DNA from: Sphaerotilus mobilis
GTDB taxonomy: Bacteria; Pseudomonadota; Gammaproteobacteria; Burkholderiales; Burkholderiaceae_C
Direction of reading: 5' to 3'
Assembly: GCF_004216565.1 (NCBI RefSeq)
Contig: NZ_SGWV01000009.1
Location: 434,001-498,000, forward strand
Length of the DNA stretch: 64,000 nucleotides
The notes beneath the pieces were generated by a model. That model was not told the DNA's origin, searched no databases, and saw only the letters and a program-made list of their open reading frames with translations. A program made the position numbers and the translations under genes. Below are positions 30,461 to 38,606 of the stretch, in pieces (the stretch's first letter is position 1; each line of letters starts with the position of its first letter).

Positions 30461-31795
30461 ATGATCGACCTCAGCATCGCGGAACAGCCCGAACGCATCG
30501 GCAAGTACCGTGTCATCCGACGCCTGGGCGAAGGCACCACCAGCGAGGTCTTCCTCTGCCATGACGAATTCCATGACCGCCAGGTGGCGGTCAAGCGGGT
30601 GCGCCCCAACGTCTTGACGGACGCCCAGGACGGTCACGTCTTCTCGCGCTTCTTCGCCTCCGAGGCGGCGCTGGCCGGTCTGCTGCACCACCCCAACGTG
30701 GTCGACATCTTCGACGCCGTGCCCGACCCGTCGGCGCCCTACGTCGTCATGGAGTACGTGCCCGGCACGACCCTGCGCGCCTACTGCCAGCCCGGCCACC
30801 TGCTGCCGCTGGAGCAGATCGTCGAAATCGGCTTCAAGTGCGCGATGGCGCTGGGCTACTGCTACCGGCAGGGCCTGATCCACCGCGATGTCAAGCCGGC
30901 CAACATCCTGGCGCTGGAGGCCGGCGGGGTGGTCTCGGACGTCAAGATCACCGACTTCGGCAGCGCGCTGAACCTGGCCTCGGACTCGACCCAGGTGCAC
31001 CGGGTCGGCTCGCTGGCCTACATGTCGCCCGAGCAGCTCGACGGCAGCCAGCTCGACGCGCGGGCCGACATCTACTCGCTCGGCGCGGTGCTCTACCACC
31101 TGATCGCCGGCCACGCGCCCTTCGAGGCGGCCAGCCAGGCCAGCCTGATGCACCAGATCTGCCACGCCCAGCCGGCCTCGCTGGTGGGCCTGCGCGCGGG
31201 GGTCACGACGGCGCTGGACCAGGTCGTGCAGCGTTGCCTGTCCAAGCGCAGCGACCACCGCTACCCGTCCTGGGACGCCGTCGGCGATGCGCTGTCACAG
31301 TTGATCGCCAAGCACCACGTGCCACGCGGTGCGCTGCAGGGCGTGCTGGACTCGGAACGCTTCACGCTGCTGCGCACGCTCGAGTTCTTCAACAACTTCG
31401 GCGACGTGGCGCTGTGGGAAGTGGTGCACCGCGCCAAGTGGCAGCGCTTCCCGGTCGGCCACGCGCTCTACGCCAAGGGCGAGGAAGGGCGGCACTTCCA
31501 CATCATCGCCTCCGGTGCGGTCGAGGTGTACCGCGACGGCCGCCGCGTGGCCGAGCTGGGCGCCGGCACCTCGGTGGGCGAGATGGCCTATCTGGCACCC
31601 AACCCGGAGCTGCGCCGCCACAGCACCGACATCGTCGTGACCGAGACCACCACCACGATCAGCTTCTCGCCCGACAGCCTGGGCAAGCTCAGCCCGGCCT
31701 GCCGCCACCTGTTCGACGAGGCCTTCATCCGCGTGCTGGTGCGCCGCCTGCACGCCGCCCACGAGGCGCTGGCGCACCCGCGCCGCATCCTCTGA
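30461..31795 (+). CDS. Serine/threonine protein kinase with C-terminal cyclic-nucleotide-binding-like domain
   Basis: 444 residues, no membrane segment. Hanks-type kinase at about 15-280: glycine loop LGEGTTSEVF, catalytic lysine K45 (VAVKRV), HRDVKPAN (H141, D143, N148), DFG (165-167), and MSPEQLDG for the APE motif. All catalytic residues are kept. Residues about 300-415 form a cNMP-binding fold (FPVGHALYAKGEEGRHFHII, ASGAVEVYRDGRRVAELGAG, TSVGEMAYL), so kinase output may be gated by a cyclic nucleotide or related ligand. No phosphatase is adjacent. The start ATG 30461 was chosen over an in-frame extension across the argS promoter. Targets unknown. Confidence 0.88.
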   Translation: MIDLSIAEQPERIGKYRVIRRLGEGTTSEVFLCHDEFHDRQVAVKRVRPNVLTDAQDGHVFSRFFASEAALAGLLHHPNVVDIFDAVPDPSAPYVVMEYVPGTTLRAYCQPGHLLPLEQIVEIGFKCAMALGYCYRQGLIHRDVKPANILALEAGGVVSDVKITDFGSALNLASDSTQVHRVGSLAYMSPEQLDGSQLDARADIYSLGAVLYHLIAGHAPFEAASQASLMHQICHAQPASLVGLRAGVTTALDQVVQRCLSKRSDHRYPSWDAVGDALSQLIAKHHVPRGALQGVLDSERFTLLRTLEFFNNFGDVALWEVVHRAKWQRFPVGHALYAKGEEGRHFHIIASGAVEVYRDGRRVAELGAGTSVGEMAYLAPNPELRRHSTDIVVTETTTTISFSPDSLGKLSPACRHLFDEAFIRVLVRRLHAAHEALAHPRRIL

Positions 31796-31898
31796 GCAAC
31801 ACCCCTTGTGCCCCGCGTGGGCTCAGGGTTGAATCCCGCCGGCCGCCAGCCCGACCCGGGCTGGTCAACCTTGCCAACGTGCTGGAGCAAACCCTGCC

Positions 31899-32156
31899 AT
31901 GAAGACCTGGATCTCCCTGATCGCCCTGACCCTGGCCACCCTGAGCGGCGCCGCCCAGGCCGCCGACTGCCAAGCCCAGGCCGCCGAGAAGAAGCTGGCG
32001 GGCGCCGCCAAGAACAGCTTCGTCAAGAAGTGCGAGCGTGAGTCGGGCGCCGGTGACGCTGGCGCCGCCTGCGACGCCAAGGCCGCCGAGAAGAAGCTGG
32101 CCGGCGCTGCCAAGAACAGCTTCGTCAAGAAGTGCGTGGCCGACGCGGCCAAGTAA
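31899..32156 (+). CDS. PsiF-repeat small secreted protein
   Basis: 85 residues: Sec signal peptide (MKTWISLIALTLATLSGAAQ, cut near residue 21), then two PsiF repeats of about 34 residues. Each has a Cys at the front and one at the end (DCQAQAAEKKLAG...SFVKKC; CDAKAAEKKLAG...SFVKKC), so two intrarepeat disulfides are possible. PsiF proteins were first noted as phosphate-starvation-inducible in E. coli; their role is unknown. No pho box was recognised here. The two repeats are nearly identical in DNA (see repeat entry). A terminator follows 22 bp after the stop. Confidence 0.85.
   Translation: MKTWISLIALTLATLSGAAQAADCQAQAAEKKLAGAAKNSFVKKCERESGAGDAGAACDAKAAEKKLAGAAKNSFVKKCVADAAK
31980..32136 (+). 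repeat. Near-identical 55-bp direct repeats in the PsiF gene
   Basis: The copies 31980-32034 and 32082-32136 differ at only two of 55 positions, both synonymous, and lie 102 bp apart. They encode AAEKKLAGAAKNSFVKKC twice. Such identity at third positions means recent duplication or gene conversion. Confidence 0.9.
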
Positions 32157-32177
32157 GCACACGCTGACATCGCGACG

Positions 32178-32202
32178 ACGCCCGGCTGGTCCGGGCGTTT
32201 TT
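32178..32202 (+). terminator. Rho-independent terminator after the PsiF gene
   Basis: 8-bp stem ACGCCCGG (32178-32185) / CCGGGCGT (32191-32198) with loop CTGGT, then five T. Confidence 0.88.
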
Positions 32203-32254
32203 CATGGCGCGATCCGGAAAAGAACCGAAGCGATGCGCGTCGATGGCCCGTGGC

Positions 32255-32260
32255 TATGAT
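32255..32260 (+). promoter_or_regulatory. Putative -10 hexamer (TATGAT) for a leaderless HemJ-like transcript
   Basis: TATGAT ends seven bases before ATG 32268 and there is no Shine-Dalgarno. If this is the -10 box, the earlier in-frame GTG (32250) and ATG (32256) would lie within or upstream of the promoter and could not be starts. Confidence 0.45.
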
Positions 32261-32267
32261 CGTTCGC

Positions 32268-32708
32268 ATGTCTGCCAGCTACCTCTGGGTCAAGGCCCTG
32301 CACATCGTCTTCATCGCCAGCTGGTTCGCTGGCCTGTTCTACCTGCCGCGCTTGTTCGTCAACCTGGCCATGGTCGCGTCCGACAGCATCGCCGAGCGCG
32401 AGCGCCTGCTGGTGATGGCGCGGAAGCTGCACCGCTTCGCGAGTGGCCTGATGTGGATCGCGCTGGCCAGCGGCCTGTGGCTCTGGCTCGGCGTGGGCAT
32501 CGGACAGGGGCCCGGCAACGGCTGGCTGCACGCCAAGCTGGCGCTGGTGCTGGTGGTGATCGGCTACCACCACGTCAACGCCGTCCACCTCCGGCGCTTC
32601 GAACGCGGCGCCAACACCCGCAGCCACCGCTGGTTCCGGGTCTACAACGAGATCGCCGTGCTGGCCTTCGCGGCCATCGTGGTGCTGGTGGTCGTCAAGC
32701 CCTTCTGA
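32268..32708 (+). CDS. HemJ/CopD-family membrane protein
   Basis: 146 residues, four membrane helices. The N-terminal helix YLWVKALHIVFIASWFAGLF carries the histidine (H12) conserved in HemJ-type protoporphyrinogen IX oxidase, followed by YLPRLFV; the C-terminus FRVYNEIAVLAFAAIVVLVV-VKPF also matches that family. Databases place such proteins either as HemJ (UPF0093) or CopD-like. Oxygen-independent heme synthesis is therefore possible but not certain; no other heme genes are near. In-frame starts upstream (32250, 32256) are less likely because of the -10-like TATGAT. Confidence 0.7.
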   Translation: MSASYLWVKALHIVFIASWFAGLFYLPRLFVNLAMVASDSIAERERLLVMARKLHRFASGLMWIALASGLWLWLGVGIGQGPGNGWLHAKLALVLVVIGYHHVNAVHLRRFERGANTRSHRWFRVYNEIAVLAFAAIVVLVVVKPF

Positions 32709-32721
32709 CGCCGCCCGGCCG

Positions 32722-33825
32722 ATGCGCCCCTCCCGATCCTCGGCCTGGCCGATGGCGCTGGCCTGGCTGCTGCTGATCGTCTACGCCAGCCTGCATCCCT
32801 TCGACGGCTGGCGCTGGCCGCCCGGCCCGCCCTGGTACCTGCGCCTGTGGCTGCCCAGCCCGGCCTCGCCGCGCTTCGACCTGTGGTCCAACTTTCTGGC
32901 CTACCAGCCGCTCGGCTTCCTGCTGGCGATGGGCTGGCTGCGCGCGGGCCACGGCGTCGTGCGCGCTGGCGCGCAAGCGCTGCTGTGGGGCGCGCTGCTG
33001 TCGCTGCTGATGGAGTGGTGCCAGCTGCTGCTGCCCTCGCGCGTGCCGTCGCGGGTGGACTGGGCCCTCAACAGCGCCGGCACGCTGGTCGGCGCCTTGC
33101 TGGCGGCCAGCGCGAAGGACCTCGGCCTGCTGCAGGTCTGGCAGCGCTGGCGCGACCGCTGGTTCGTGCCGCACGGTGCCGTCGGCCTGACGCTGCTGAC
33201 GACCTGGCCCGTCGGCCTGCTGTTCCCGCCGCCGGTGCCGATGGGGCTGGGCGAAGGCCTGGTCCGGCTGGCCGATGCACTGCACGAGGAACTCGCCGGC
33301 AGTGCCTTCGAGGGCTGGTTGAACGCGCCGACCCCACCGCCGCCGCTGTCGCCCAGCCTGGAAACCGCCGCGATCGCCCTCGGCCTGCTCGCTCCTTGCT
33401 GGATCGCCTGCGCGATCTCGCACCAGCGCCGCCACCGGCTGGTCCTGGTGCTGGGCGCCGCCGTGCTGGGAGTGGCCACCACCACCTTGTCGACGGCGCT
33501 GAACTTCGGCCCCGACCATGCCCTGACCTGGCTGACGCCCGCCTTCTGGCCGGCGCTCGCGCTGGCCGGCCTGCTCGGCCTGCTGCTGGCGGTGTTGCCC
33601 GCGCGGGTCGTCGCCGCGCTCGGGCTGGTCGGCCTGACGGCGCTGATCGCGCTGGCCTCGCAGGCGGGCACCGATCCCTACTTCACCTCCAGCCTGGCAC
33701 GCTGGGAGCAGGGCCGCTTCATCCGCTTCCACGGCGTGGCGCGCTGGGTCGGCTGGATCTGGCCCTTCGCGGCGCTGGGCTGGCTGCTCGCCGAGGTCGC
33801 GCGCGCGCGGCCGGGTGCACGCTGA
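32722..33825 (+). CDS. VanZ-like family membrane protein
   Basis: 367 residues with about nine hydrophobic segments. The N-terminal 120 residues match the VanZ-like pattern: short first helix, then SPRFDLWSNFLAYQPLGFLL, GALLSLLMEWCQLLLPSRVPS and RVDWALNSAGTLVGALL (the D..xN...G and E..Q motifs). The remaining 240 residues are further membrane helices without a known domain. VanZ-like proteins are linked to teicoplanin tolerance in enterococci, but most relatives in proteobacteria have no known function. It starts 13 bp after the HemJ-like stop, so the two may be co-transcribed. Confidence 0.78.
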   Translation: MRPSRSSAWPMALAWLLLIVYASLHPFDGWRWPPGPPWYLRLWLPSPASPRFDLWSNFLAYQPLGFLLAMGWLRAGHGVVRAGAQALLWGALLSLLMEWCQLLLPSRVPSRVDWALNSAGTLVGALLAASAKDLGLLQVWQRWRDRWFVPHGAVGLTLLTTWPVGLLFPPPVPMGLGEGLVRLADALHEELAGSAFEGWLNAPTPPPPLSPSLETAAIALGLLAPCWIACAISHQRRHRLVLVLGAAVLGVATTTLSTALNFGPDHALTWLTPAFWPALALAGLLGLLLAVLPARVVAALGLVGLTALIALASQAGTDPYFTSSLARWEQGRFIRFHGVARWVGWIWPFAALGWLLAEVARARPGAR

Positions 33826-33875
33826 TACAAGTCCCGGCGCCAGGCGCCCTCAGGTCGACTTCTACAATCCCGCCC

Positions 33876-34208
33876 ATGAGCAGCAGCTACTACCAGCGTC
33901 ACATCTTCTTCTGCCTGAACCAGCGTTCGAACGGCGAATCCAGTTGCGCCGACCACGCCGCCCAGGCCGGTTTCGACCATTGCAAGCAGAAGGTCAAGAG
34001 CCTCGGTCTGGCCGGCCCGGGCCAGGTCCGCGTCAACAAGGCCGGTTGCCTGGACCGCTGTGCCGGCGGCCCGGTCGCGGTGGTCTACCCCGAAGCCACC
34101 TGGTACACCTTCGTCGACCAGACCGACATCGACGAGATCGTCGAATCGCACCTGCGCGACGGTCAGGTGGTCGAGCGCCTGGTGCTGGCGCCGGACGTCG
34201 GCCGGTGA
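33876..34208 (+). CDS. Thioredoxin-like [2Fe-2S] ferredoxin
   Basis: 110 residues. Cysteines at 13, 24, 58 and 62 (HIFFCLNQR, GESSC, NKAGCLDRCAGGP) have the spacing of thioredoxin-fold [2Fe-2S] ferredoxins; C36 is extra. The conserved GPVAVVYPEATWYTFVDQTD region follows. It probably shuttles electrons in the cytoplasm; partner unknown. TACAAT (33863-33868) ends seven bases before ATG 33876 with no Shine-Dalgarno, suggesting a leaderless mRNA. An alpha/beta hydrolase follows after 28 bp. Confidence 0.83.
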   Translation: MSSSYYQRHIFFCLNQRSNGESSCADHAAQAGFDHCKQKVKSLGLAGPGQVRVNKAGCLDRCAGGPVAVVYPEATWYTFVDQTDIDEIVESHLRDGQVVERLVLAPDVGR

Positions 34209-34236
34209 TCGCTCGTCGCCCGCCAGGGCTGCCGCG

Positions 34237-34863
34237 ATGAACGCCCAGACCGAACGCCGCCTCATCGACGGCCCTGTCGGGGCCATCGAATGCGCCATCG
34301 ACCGACCAACCGATGAGCTGCATCGCGAGACACCGCGCGGCGTGGCGGTGGTTGCGCATCCGCATCCGCTGTTTGGCGGCACGATGGACAACAAGGTCGC
34401 CCAGACCCTGGCCCGCGCGCTGGTGCTGCTGGGCTACGAGACGGTGCGCTTCAACTTCCGCGGCGTGGGCGCCACCGCCGGCACGCACGACGAGGGTCGC
34501 GGCGAGTCCGACGACCTGCTCGCGGTGGTCGCTGCCCTGCGTCGCCCGGGCCTGCCGCTGGTGCTCGGCGGCTTCTCCTTCGGCGCCTACGTGACGACGC
34601 TGGCGGCGGCCCGCCTGAGCGGCGCCGAGGCGGCCGAGCGGCTGGTGCTGGTCGGCCCATCGACCCAGCGGGCCACGCCCGCGCCGGTGCCAGCCGACAC
34701 GCTGGTCATCCATGGCGAGCAGGACGACGTCGTGCCGCTGTCGGCCACGCTGGACTGGGCCCGGCCGCAGCAGCTGCCGGTGATCGTCATGCCCGGCGTC
34801 GGCCACTTCTTCCACGGCCAGCTCACCCAGCTGCGCCAACTGATCGTGCGCAGCTGGCACTGA
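34237..34863 (+). CDS. Alpha/beta hydrolase (small dienelactone-hydrolase-like)
   Basis: 208 residues. Nucleophile elbow GGFSFGAY (serine), preceded by VAHPHPLFGGTMDNKVAQTL and FNFRGVGATAGTHDEG, which are typical of the COG2945-type predicted hydrolases. The catalytic acid is in VIHGEQDDVVPL and the histidine in VMPGVGHFFHGQL. No signal peptide, so cytoplasmic. This family often neighbours the 2Fe-2S gene and the D,D-carboxypeptidase in Burkholderiales; the substrate is unknown. The start ATG 34237 lies 28 bp after the ferredoxin stop. Confidence 0.85.
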   Translation: MNAQTERRLIDGPVGAIECAIDRPTDELHRETPRGVAVVAHPHPLFGGTMDNKVAQTLARALVLLGYETVRFNFRGVGATAGTHDEGRGESDDLLAVVAALRRPGLPLVLGGFSFGAYVTTLAAARLSGAEAAERLVLVGPSTQRATPAPVPADTLVIHGEQDDVVPLSATLDWARPQQLPVIVMPGVGHFFHGQLTQLRQLIVRSWH

Positions 34864-34904
34864 GCCGGCCGCGCCGGGCCATCGGCCCCACCTGGAATCA
34901 CCAC

Positions 34905-36086
34905 ATGCTGTTTTCGACCCCTTCCCTGCTGGCCGGCCTGTGCCGACCGCTGTTCGCCGCCGCGCTGGTCTTGGTGCTTGCCGTGGCCCCGGCGCAGGCC
35001 CAGGTCGCCGCGCCCGACGTGGCCGCGCGCGCCTACATGCTCTATGACGCCAGCGCCGGTCAGGTGCTGGCCGAACGCGATGCCGATGCCACCGTCGAAC
35101 CGGCATCGCTGACCAAGCTGATGACCGCCTACCTGGTCTTCCAGGCCCTGCGCGAGGGCAAGCTCAGCCTGGACCAGCCGCTCACCGTGTCCGAACGCGC
35201 CTGGCGCACCGGCATGACCGACGCCTCGCGCATGTACATCCAGATCGGCACGCAGGTGCGGGTCGAGGACCTGATCCTGGGGATGATCGTGCAGAGCGGC
35301 AACGATGCCACCGTGCAGCTGGCCGAGGCGGTCGGCGGCTCGGTCGAGAACTTCGTGGCCATGATGAACCGCCAGGCCCAGGCCTTCGGCCTCAAGGTCA
35401 CGCAGTTCCGCAACCCCGAGGGCCTGCCCGCGCCCGGCCATGTCAGCACGGCGCGCGAGCTGTCGGTGCTGGCCACCCGCCTGCTGCTGGACTTCCCCAA
35501 CGAGGCGAAGTACTACACGACCAAGGAATTCACCTACAACAAGATCAAGCAGAGCAACCGCAACCTGCTGCTGTGGCGCGATCCGACGGTCGATGGCCTC
35601 AAGACCGGCTACACCGACGCCGCCGGCTACTGTCTGATCGCGACCGCCAAGCGCGACATGCCCGCCGGTCCGCGCCGGCTGGTGGCGGTGGTGCTGGGTT
35701 CGGCCTCGCGGGAGTCGCGCGCCAACGAGGCCCAGAAACTGCTGAACTGGGGCTACAGCGCCTGGGACGCCGTCAAGGTCTACGACGCCCGGGCCACCAT
35801 CACCACCGCAACGGTCTGGAAGGGCGCCGCCAAGGAAGCCAAGCTGGGCCTGCTGCAGCCGCTGGTGGTGACCGCGCCGCGTGGCGAGCTGGGCAAGCTG
35901 CAGACCGAGATCACCCGCACCGACCCGCTGCTGGCGCCGCTGACGGTGGGCCAGAACGTTGGCACGCTCAAGATCACCTCCAACGGCAAGGTGCTCGCGC
36001 AGACGCCCATCACCGTGACCGAGGACGTGCCGCTGGCCGGCCTGCTGGGCCGCAGCTGGGACAGCTTGCGGCTGTGGATACGCTGA
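34905..36086 (+). CDS. dacC: D-alanyl-D-alanine carboxypeptidase (PBP5/6 family)
   Basis: 393 residues. Sec signal peptide (LFAAALVLVLAVAPAQAQ). The penicilloyl-serine motif SLTK is at 68-71, SGN at 131-133 and KTG at 233-235, all in the expected order; a C-terminal PBP5 beta domain and the amphipathic membrane-anchoring helix (SWDSLRLWI) complete it. It trims the terminal D-Ala from peptidoglycan stem peptides in the periplasm. The next gene is a D-amino-acid-type aminotransferase, a sensible neighbour for D-alanine recycling. Confidence 0.95.
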   Translation: MLFSTPSLLAGLCRPLFAAALVLVLAVAPAQAQVAAPDVAARAYMLYDASAGQVLAERDADATVEPASLTKLMTAYLVFQALREGKLSLDQPLTVSERAWRTGMTDASRMYIQIGTQVRVEDLILGMIVQSGNDATVQLAEAVGGSVENFVAMMNRQAQAFGLKVTQFRNPEGLPAPGHVSTARELSVLATRLLLDFPNEAKYYTTKEFTYNKIKQSNRNLLLWRDPTVDGLKTGYTDAAGYCLIATAKRDMPAGPRRLVAVVLGSASRESRANEAQKLLNWGYSAWDAVKVYDARATITTATVWKGAAKEAKLGLLQPLVVTAPRGELGKLQTEITRTDPLLAPLTVGQNVGTLKITSNGKVLAQTPITVTEDVPLAGLLGRSWDSLRLWIR

Positions 36087-36177
36087 GCCAGCACATGGCG
36101 CGGCGGCGGCAGTCGCGCTAATCTGGTCCTTCCAGCCGGGGCAGCCCGCCCGGGCCGGGAGCGAACGGAGGCTGGTC

Positions 36178-37101
36178 ATGACCCATCACCCGACCCGAAA
36201 CGTGCACGTCGGCGAACTGCCCTGCCACCTCGATGGCCGCTGGCTGGCGCTGGACGAGGCCCGCGTGCCGGTGCTGGACCGCGGCTTCATGTTCGGCGAC
36301 GGCATCTACGAGGTCGTGCCGGTCTACCGCCGACGGCTGTTCCGCTTCGACGAGCACATGCTGCGGCTGGAACGTTCCCTGACCGCCGTGCGCATCCCCA
36401 ACCCGCACGGGCGCGATGCCTGGCTGGCGCTGATGCGTGAGCTGGTCGAGCGCGTCGCCGAGGCCGGAGGTGGCGATGAGCAGCTGCTCTACCTGCAGAT
36501 CACCCGGGGCGTCACCCCACGGGTGCATGGCATGCCCGCCGGGCTCAAGCCGACCGTCTTCCTGATGAGCACGCCGCACCACCCGCCCGGGCCGGAACAG
36601 CGTCACCGCGGCGCCTCGTGCATCACGCACGCGGACTTCCGCTGGTCGCGCGGCGACATCAAGTCGACCTCGCTGCTGGGCAATGTGATGGCGCGCCAGC
36701 TGGCCATGGACGCCGGTGCCGACGAGACCATCCTGCTGCGCGAGATGCCGCACGGCGGCGTGACCGTCAGCGAAGGCTCTTCGAGCAATGTCTGGATCGT
36801 GCTGGAAGGCGCGCTGATCGGCGTGCCGCCCTCCGGCCACACGCTGGCCGGCATCCGGCTGGAACTGCTGCAGTCGCTGTGCGAGGAAACCGGCATCGCC
36901 TGCCACCTGCGCCCGATCGGCGAGGCCGAGCTCTACGCGGCCGACGAGATCCTGATCAGCTCGGCCGGCCGCGAGCTGCTGCCGGTGACGCGCCTGGACG
37001 GCGAGCCGGTCGGCCACGGCGCCGGTCGCGGCAAGCCCGGTCCGGTCTATGCCCGGCTGCATGAAGCCTATGAGCAGGCCAAGCTTGAACAATCGATCTG
37101 A
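36178..37101 (+). CDS. D-amino-acid / branched-chain-type aminotransferase (fold-type IV PLP enzyme)
   Basis: 307 residues. Class-IV aminotransferase features: VLDRGFMFGDGIYEVVPVYR near the N-terminus, the PLP lysine in RGDIKSTSLLGNVMARQLA, the glutamate in VSEGSSSNVWIV and the phosphate-binding GHTLAGIRLELL. The pattern is closest to D-alanine aminotransferase (Dat). It would interconvert D-alanine and D-glutamate for cell-wall metabolism, in line with the upstream carboxypeptidase. Its stop and the following YbeD region overlap closely (TGATG). An L-branched-chain activity cannot be excluded. Confidence 0.87.
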   Translation: MTHHPTRNVHVGELPCHLDGRWLALDEARVPVLDRGFMFGDGIYEVVPVYRRRLFRFDEHMLRLERSLTAVRIPNPHGRDAWLALMRELVERVAEAGGGDEQLLYLQITRGVTPRVHGMPAGLKPTVFLMSTPHHPPGPEQRHRGASCITHADFRWSRGDIKSTSLLGNVMARQLAMDAGADETILLREMPHGGVTVSEGSSSNVWIVLEGALIGVPPSGHTLAGIRLELLQSLCEETGIACHLRPIGEAELYAADEILISSAGRELLPVTRLDGEPVGHGAGRGKPGPVYARLHEAYEQAKLEQSI

Positions 37102-37139
37102 TGCCCCACGTCCCTGGCTCGCCCCAAGGACCGCACGCC

Positions 37140-37415
37140 ATGCCTGACATCCCGCCCGAACAATCGCTGATCGAGTACCCCTGCGACTTCCCGATCAAGG
37201 TCATGGGCCCGCACGTGCCCGGCTACCTGGACGCCATCGTCGCGGTCGCGCGCGAATTCGACCCCGGCTTCGACCCCGCCACCGTCGAGCAACGGCCCAG
37301 CAAGAGCGGCAACTACCTTGGCCTGACGATCACCATCCGCGCCACCAGCCGCGAGCAGCTCGACGCGCTCTACCGCGCGCTGTCGGGGCATCCGATGGTG
37401 AAGATCGTTCTCTGA
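37140..37415 (+). CDS. ybeD: YbeD/DUF493 family small protein
   Basis: 91 residues. Family features SLIEYPCDFPIKVMG and REQLDALYRALSGHPMVKIV-L; a small ACT-like fold. AAGGA lies nine bases before ATG 37140, so this start is preferred to the ATG at 37101, which would add 13 residues without similarity. In many proteobacteria ybeD precedes lipB-lipA and is thought to aid lipoate metabolism; here no lip genes follow. Function not established. Confidence 0.85.
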   Translation: MPDIPPEQSLIEYPCDFPIKVMGPHVPGYLDAIVAVAREFDPGFDPATVEQRPSKSGNYLGLTITIRATSREQLDALYRALSGHPMVKIVL

Positions 37416-37431
37416 GCGAGCGGCCAACACC

Positions 37432-37641
37432 TCACATGTCGAGGACCCAGGCGATCACGTTCTTGGCGACAAAGCCGAGCATCCCGAACGACAGCACCAG
37501 GAAGAGCACGAAGGTGCCGAAGCGGCCCGCCTTCGACTCGCGCGCGAGCTGCGCGATGATGAAAAGCATGTAGAGGATGAAGGCCGTGACGCCAACCGTC
37601 AGGCCGAACTGGGCGAGCTGTTCTTCGGAGTAGCCAAACAT
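37432..37641 (-). CDS. Small membrane protein, DUF2788 type
   Basis: 69 residues, two membrane helices (LTVGVTAFILYMLFIIAQLA and FGTFVLFLVLSFGMLGFVAK) joined by a basic loop. It matches small DUF2788 proteins of beta- and gammaproteobacteria with no known function. It begins 17 bp downstream of the DUF2189 gene on the same strand and converges on ybeD. Confidence 0.75.
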   Translation of the reverse strand: MFGYSEEQLAQFGLTVGVTAFILYMLFIIAQLARESKAGRFGTFVLFLVLSFGMLGFVAKNVIAWVLDM

Positions 37642-37658
37642 GGTGTCGTCCGTCCCGT

Positions 37659-38447
37659 TCAGCCGCGCGCCATCGCAACGGCCGGCGTGGCCGGCGGCAC
37701 CAGGTCGCGGTAGGCGTACCAGCTGGCATGACCCAGCATCGGCACCACCGCGATCAGGCCCATCAACAGCGAGCCCAGCCCGAGCAGCGTGAAACCCATC
37801 AGCAGGGCGGCCCAGATCGCCATCGGCAAGGGGTTCTCGATCACAGCGCGCCAGCTCACCAGCACGGCGTCGAGGACGCCGACCGGGCGGTCCAGCATCA
37901 GCGGAATGGCCAGCACGCTGGACGCATAGACCGGCGCGGCCAGCAGAGCCCCCAGCGCCAGCCAGAGCTCGAACAGCCAGGACTGGCGATTCGCGACGAC
38001 CAGCCGCAGGAAGTCGATCGGCGTGACCACCGGCGACGGCGACAGCGCGTGGATCAGCGCCGCCGAGGTCAGCACCCAGCCGGTGCCCGCCAGCCCGAGC
38101 AGCAGGCCGAAGGTCACCAGCCGGCGGTCGACCGACAGCCAGATCGCCGTCACGGTCGACCAGCCCACCGGCTCGCCGCGCTCGATCGCCCGGCTGACCG
38201 CGTAGAGCCCTGTGGCCGCCACCGGCGCCACGATCAGGAAGCCCGACAAGGCGCCGGCCATCACCCAGAACTGGTGCCGTGCCACGGCCAGGATGAACCA
38301 TCCCGCCAGCGCCAGCAGCAGGCCGTGCGAGAAGGCGATGCCCGGGGCGATCCGGATGTCGTGCCACGCCCGCTCCAGCCAGGTCAGCGGCTGCAGCGGC
38401 CGCAGGATGCGGATGGGGGTCTGGGGGACAGTGGCGTCGACGTTCAT
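37659..38447 (-). CDS. DUF2189 integral membrane protein
   Basis: 262 residues with about six membrane segments. The N-terminal WHDIRIAPGIAFSHGLLLAL and the C-terminal VPMLGHASWYAYRDLVPP (GH.SWHAYRD-like) are diagnostic for DUF2189. Function unknown. TAGCAT lies six bases before ATG 38447, with no Shine-Dalgarno (leaderless candidate). Divergent from an HDOD gene. Confidence 0.8.
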   Translation of the reverse strand: MNVDATVPQTPIRILRPLQPLTWLERAWHDIRIAPGIAFSHGLLLALAGWFILAVARHQFWVMAGALSGFLIVAPVAATGLYAVSRAIERGEPVGWSTVTAIWLSVDRRLVTFGLLLGLAGTGWVLTSAALIHALSPSPVVTPIDFLRLVVANRQSWLFELWLALGALLAAPVYASSVLAIPLMLDRPVGVLDAVLVSWRAVIENPLPMAIWAALLMGFTLLGLGSLLMGLIAVVPMLGHASWYAYRDLVPPATPAVAMARG

Positions 38448-38606
38448 GGGTCGATGCTAGAGCAGCGTCCGACGCGGTTTCATGCGCTTCGTCATGGGAA
38501 AGCCGCGTTTGGCATGGTTCAAGGCGATGGCGGATGTGGCCGATAAGCTCATCATCGGCCCATGCCTGTACCGGCATGACGCAGACCCCGCCGGAAGACC
38601 GAAGCC

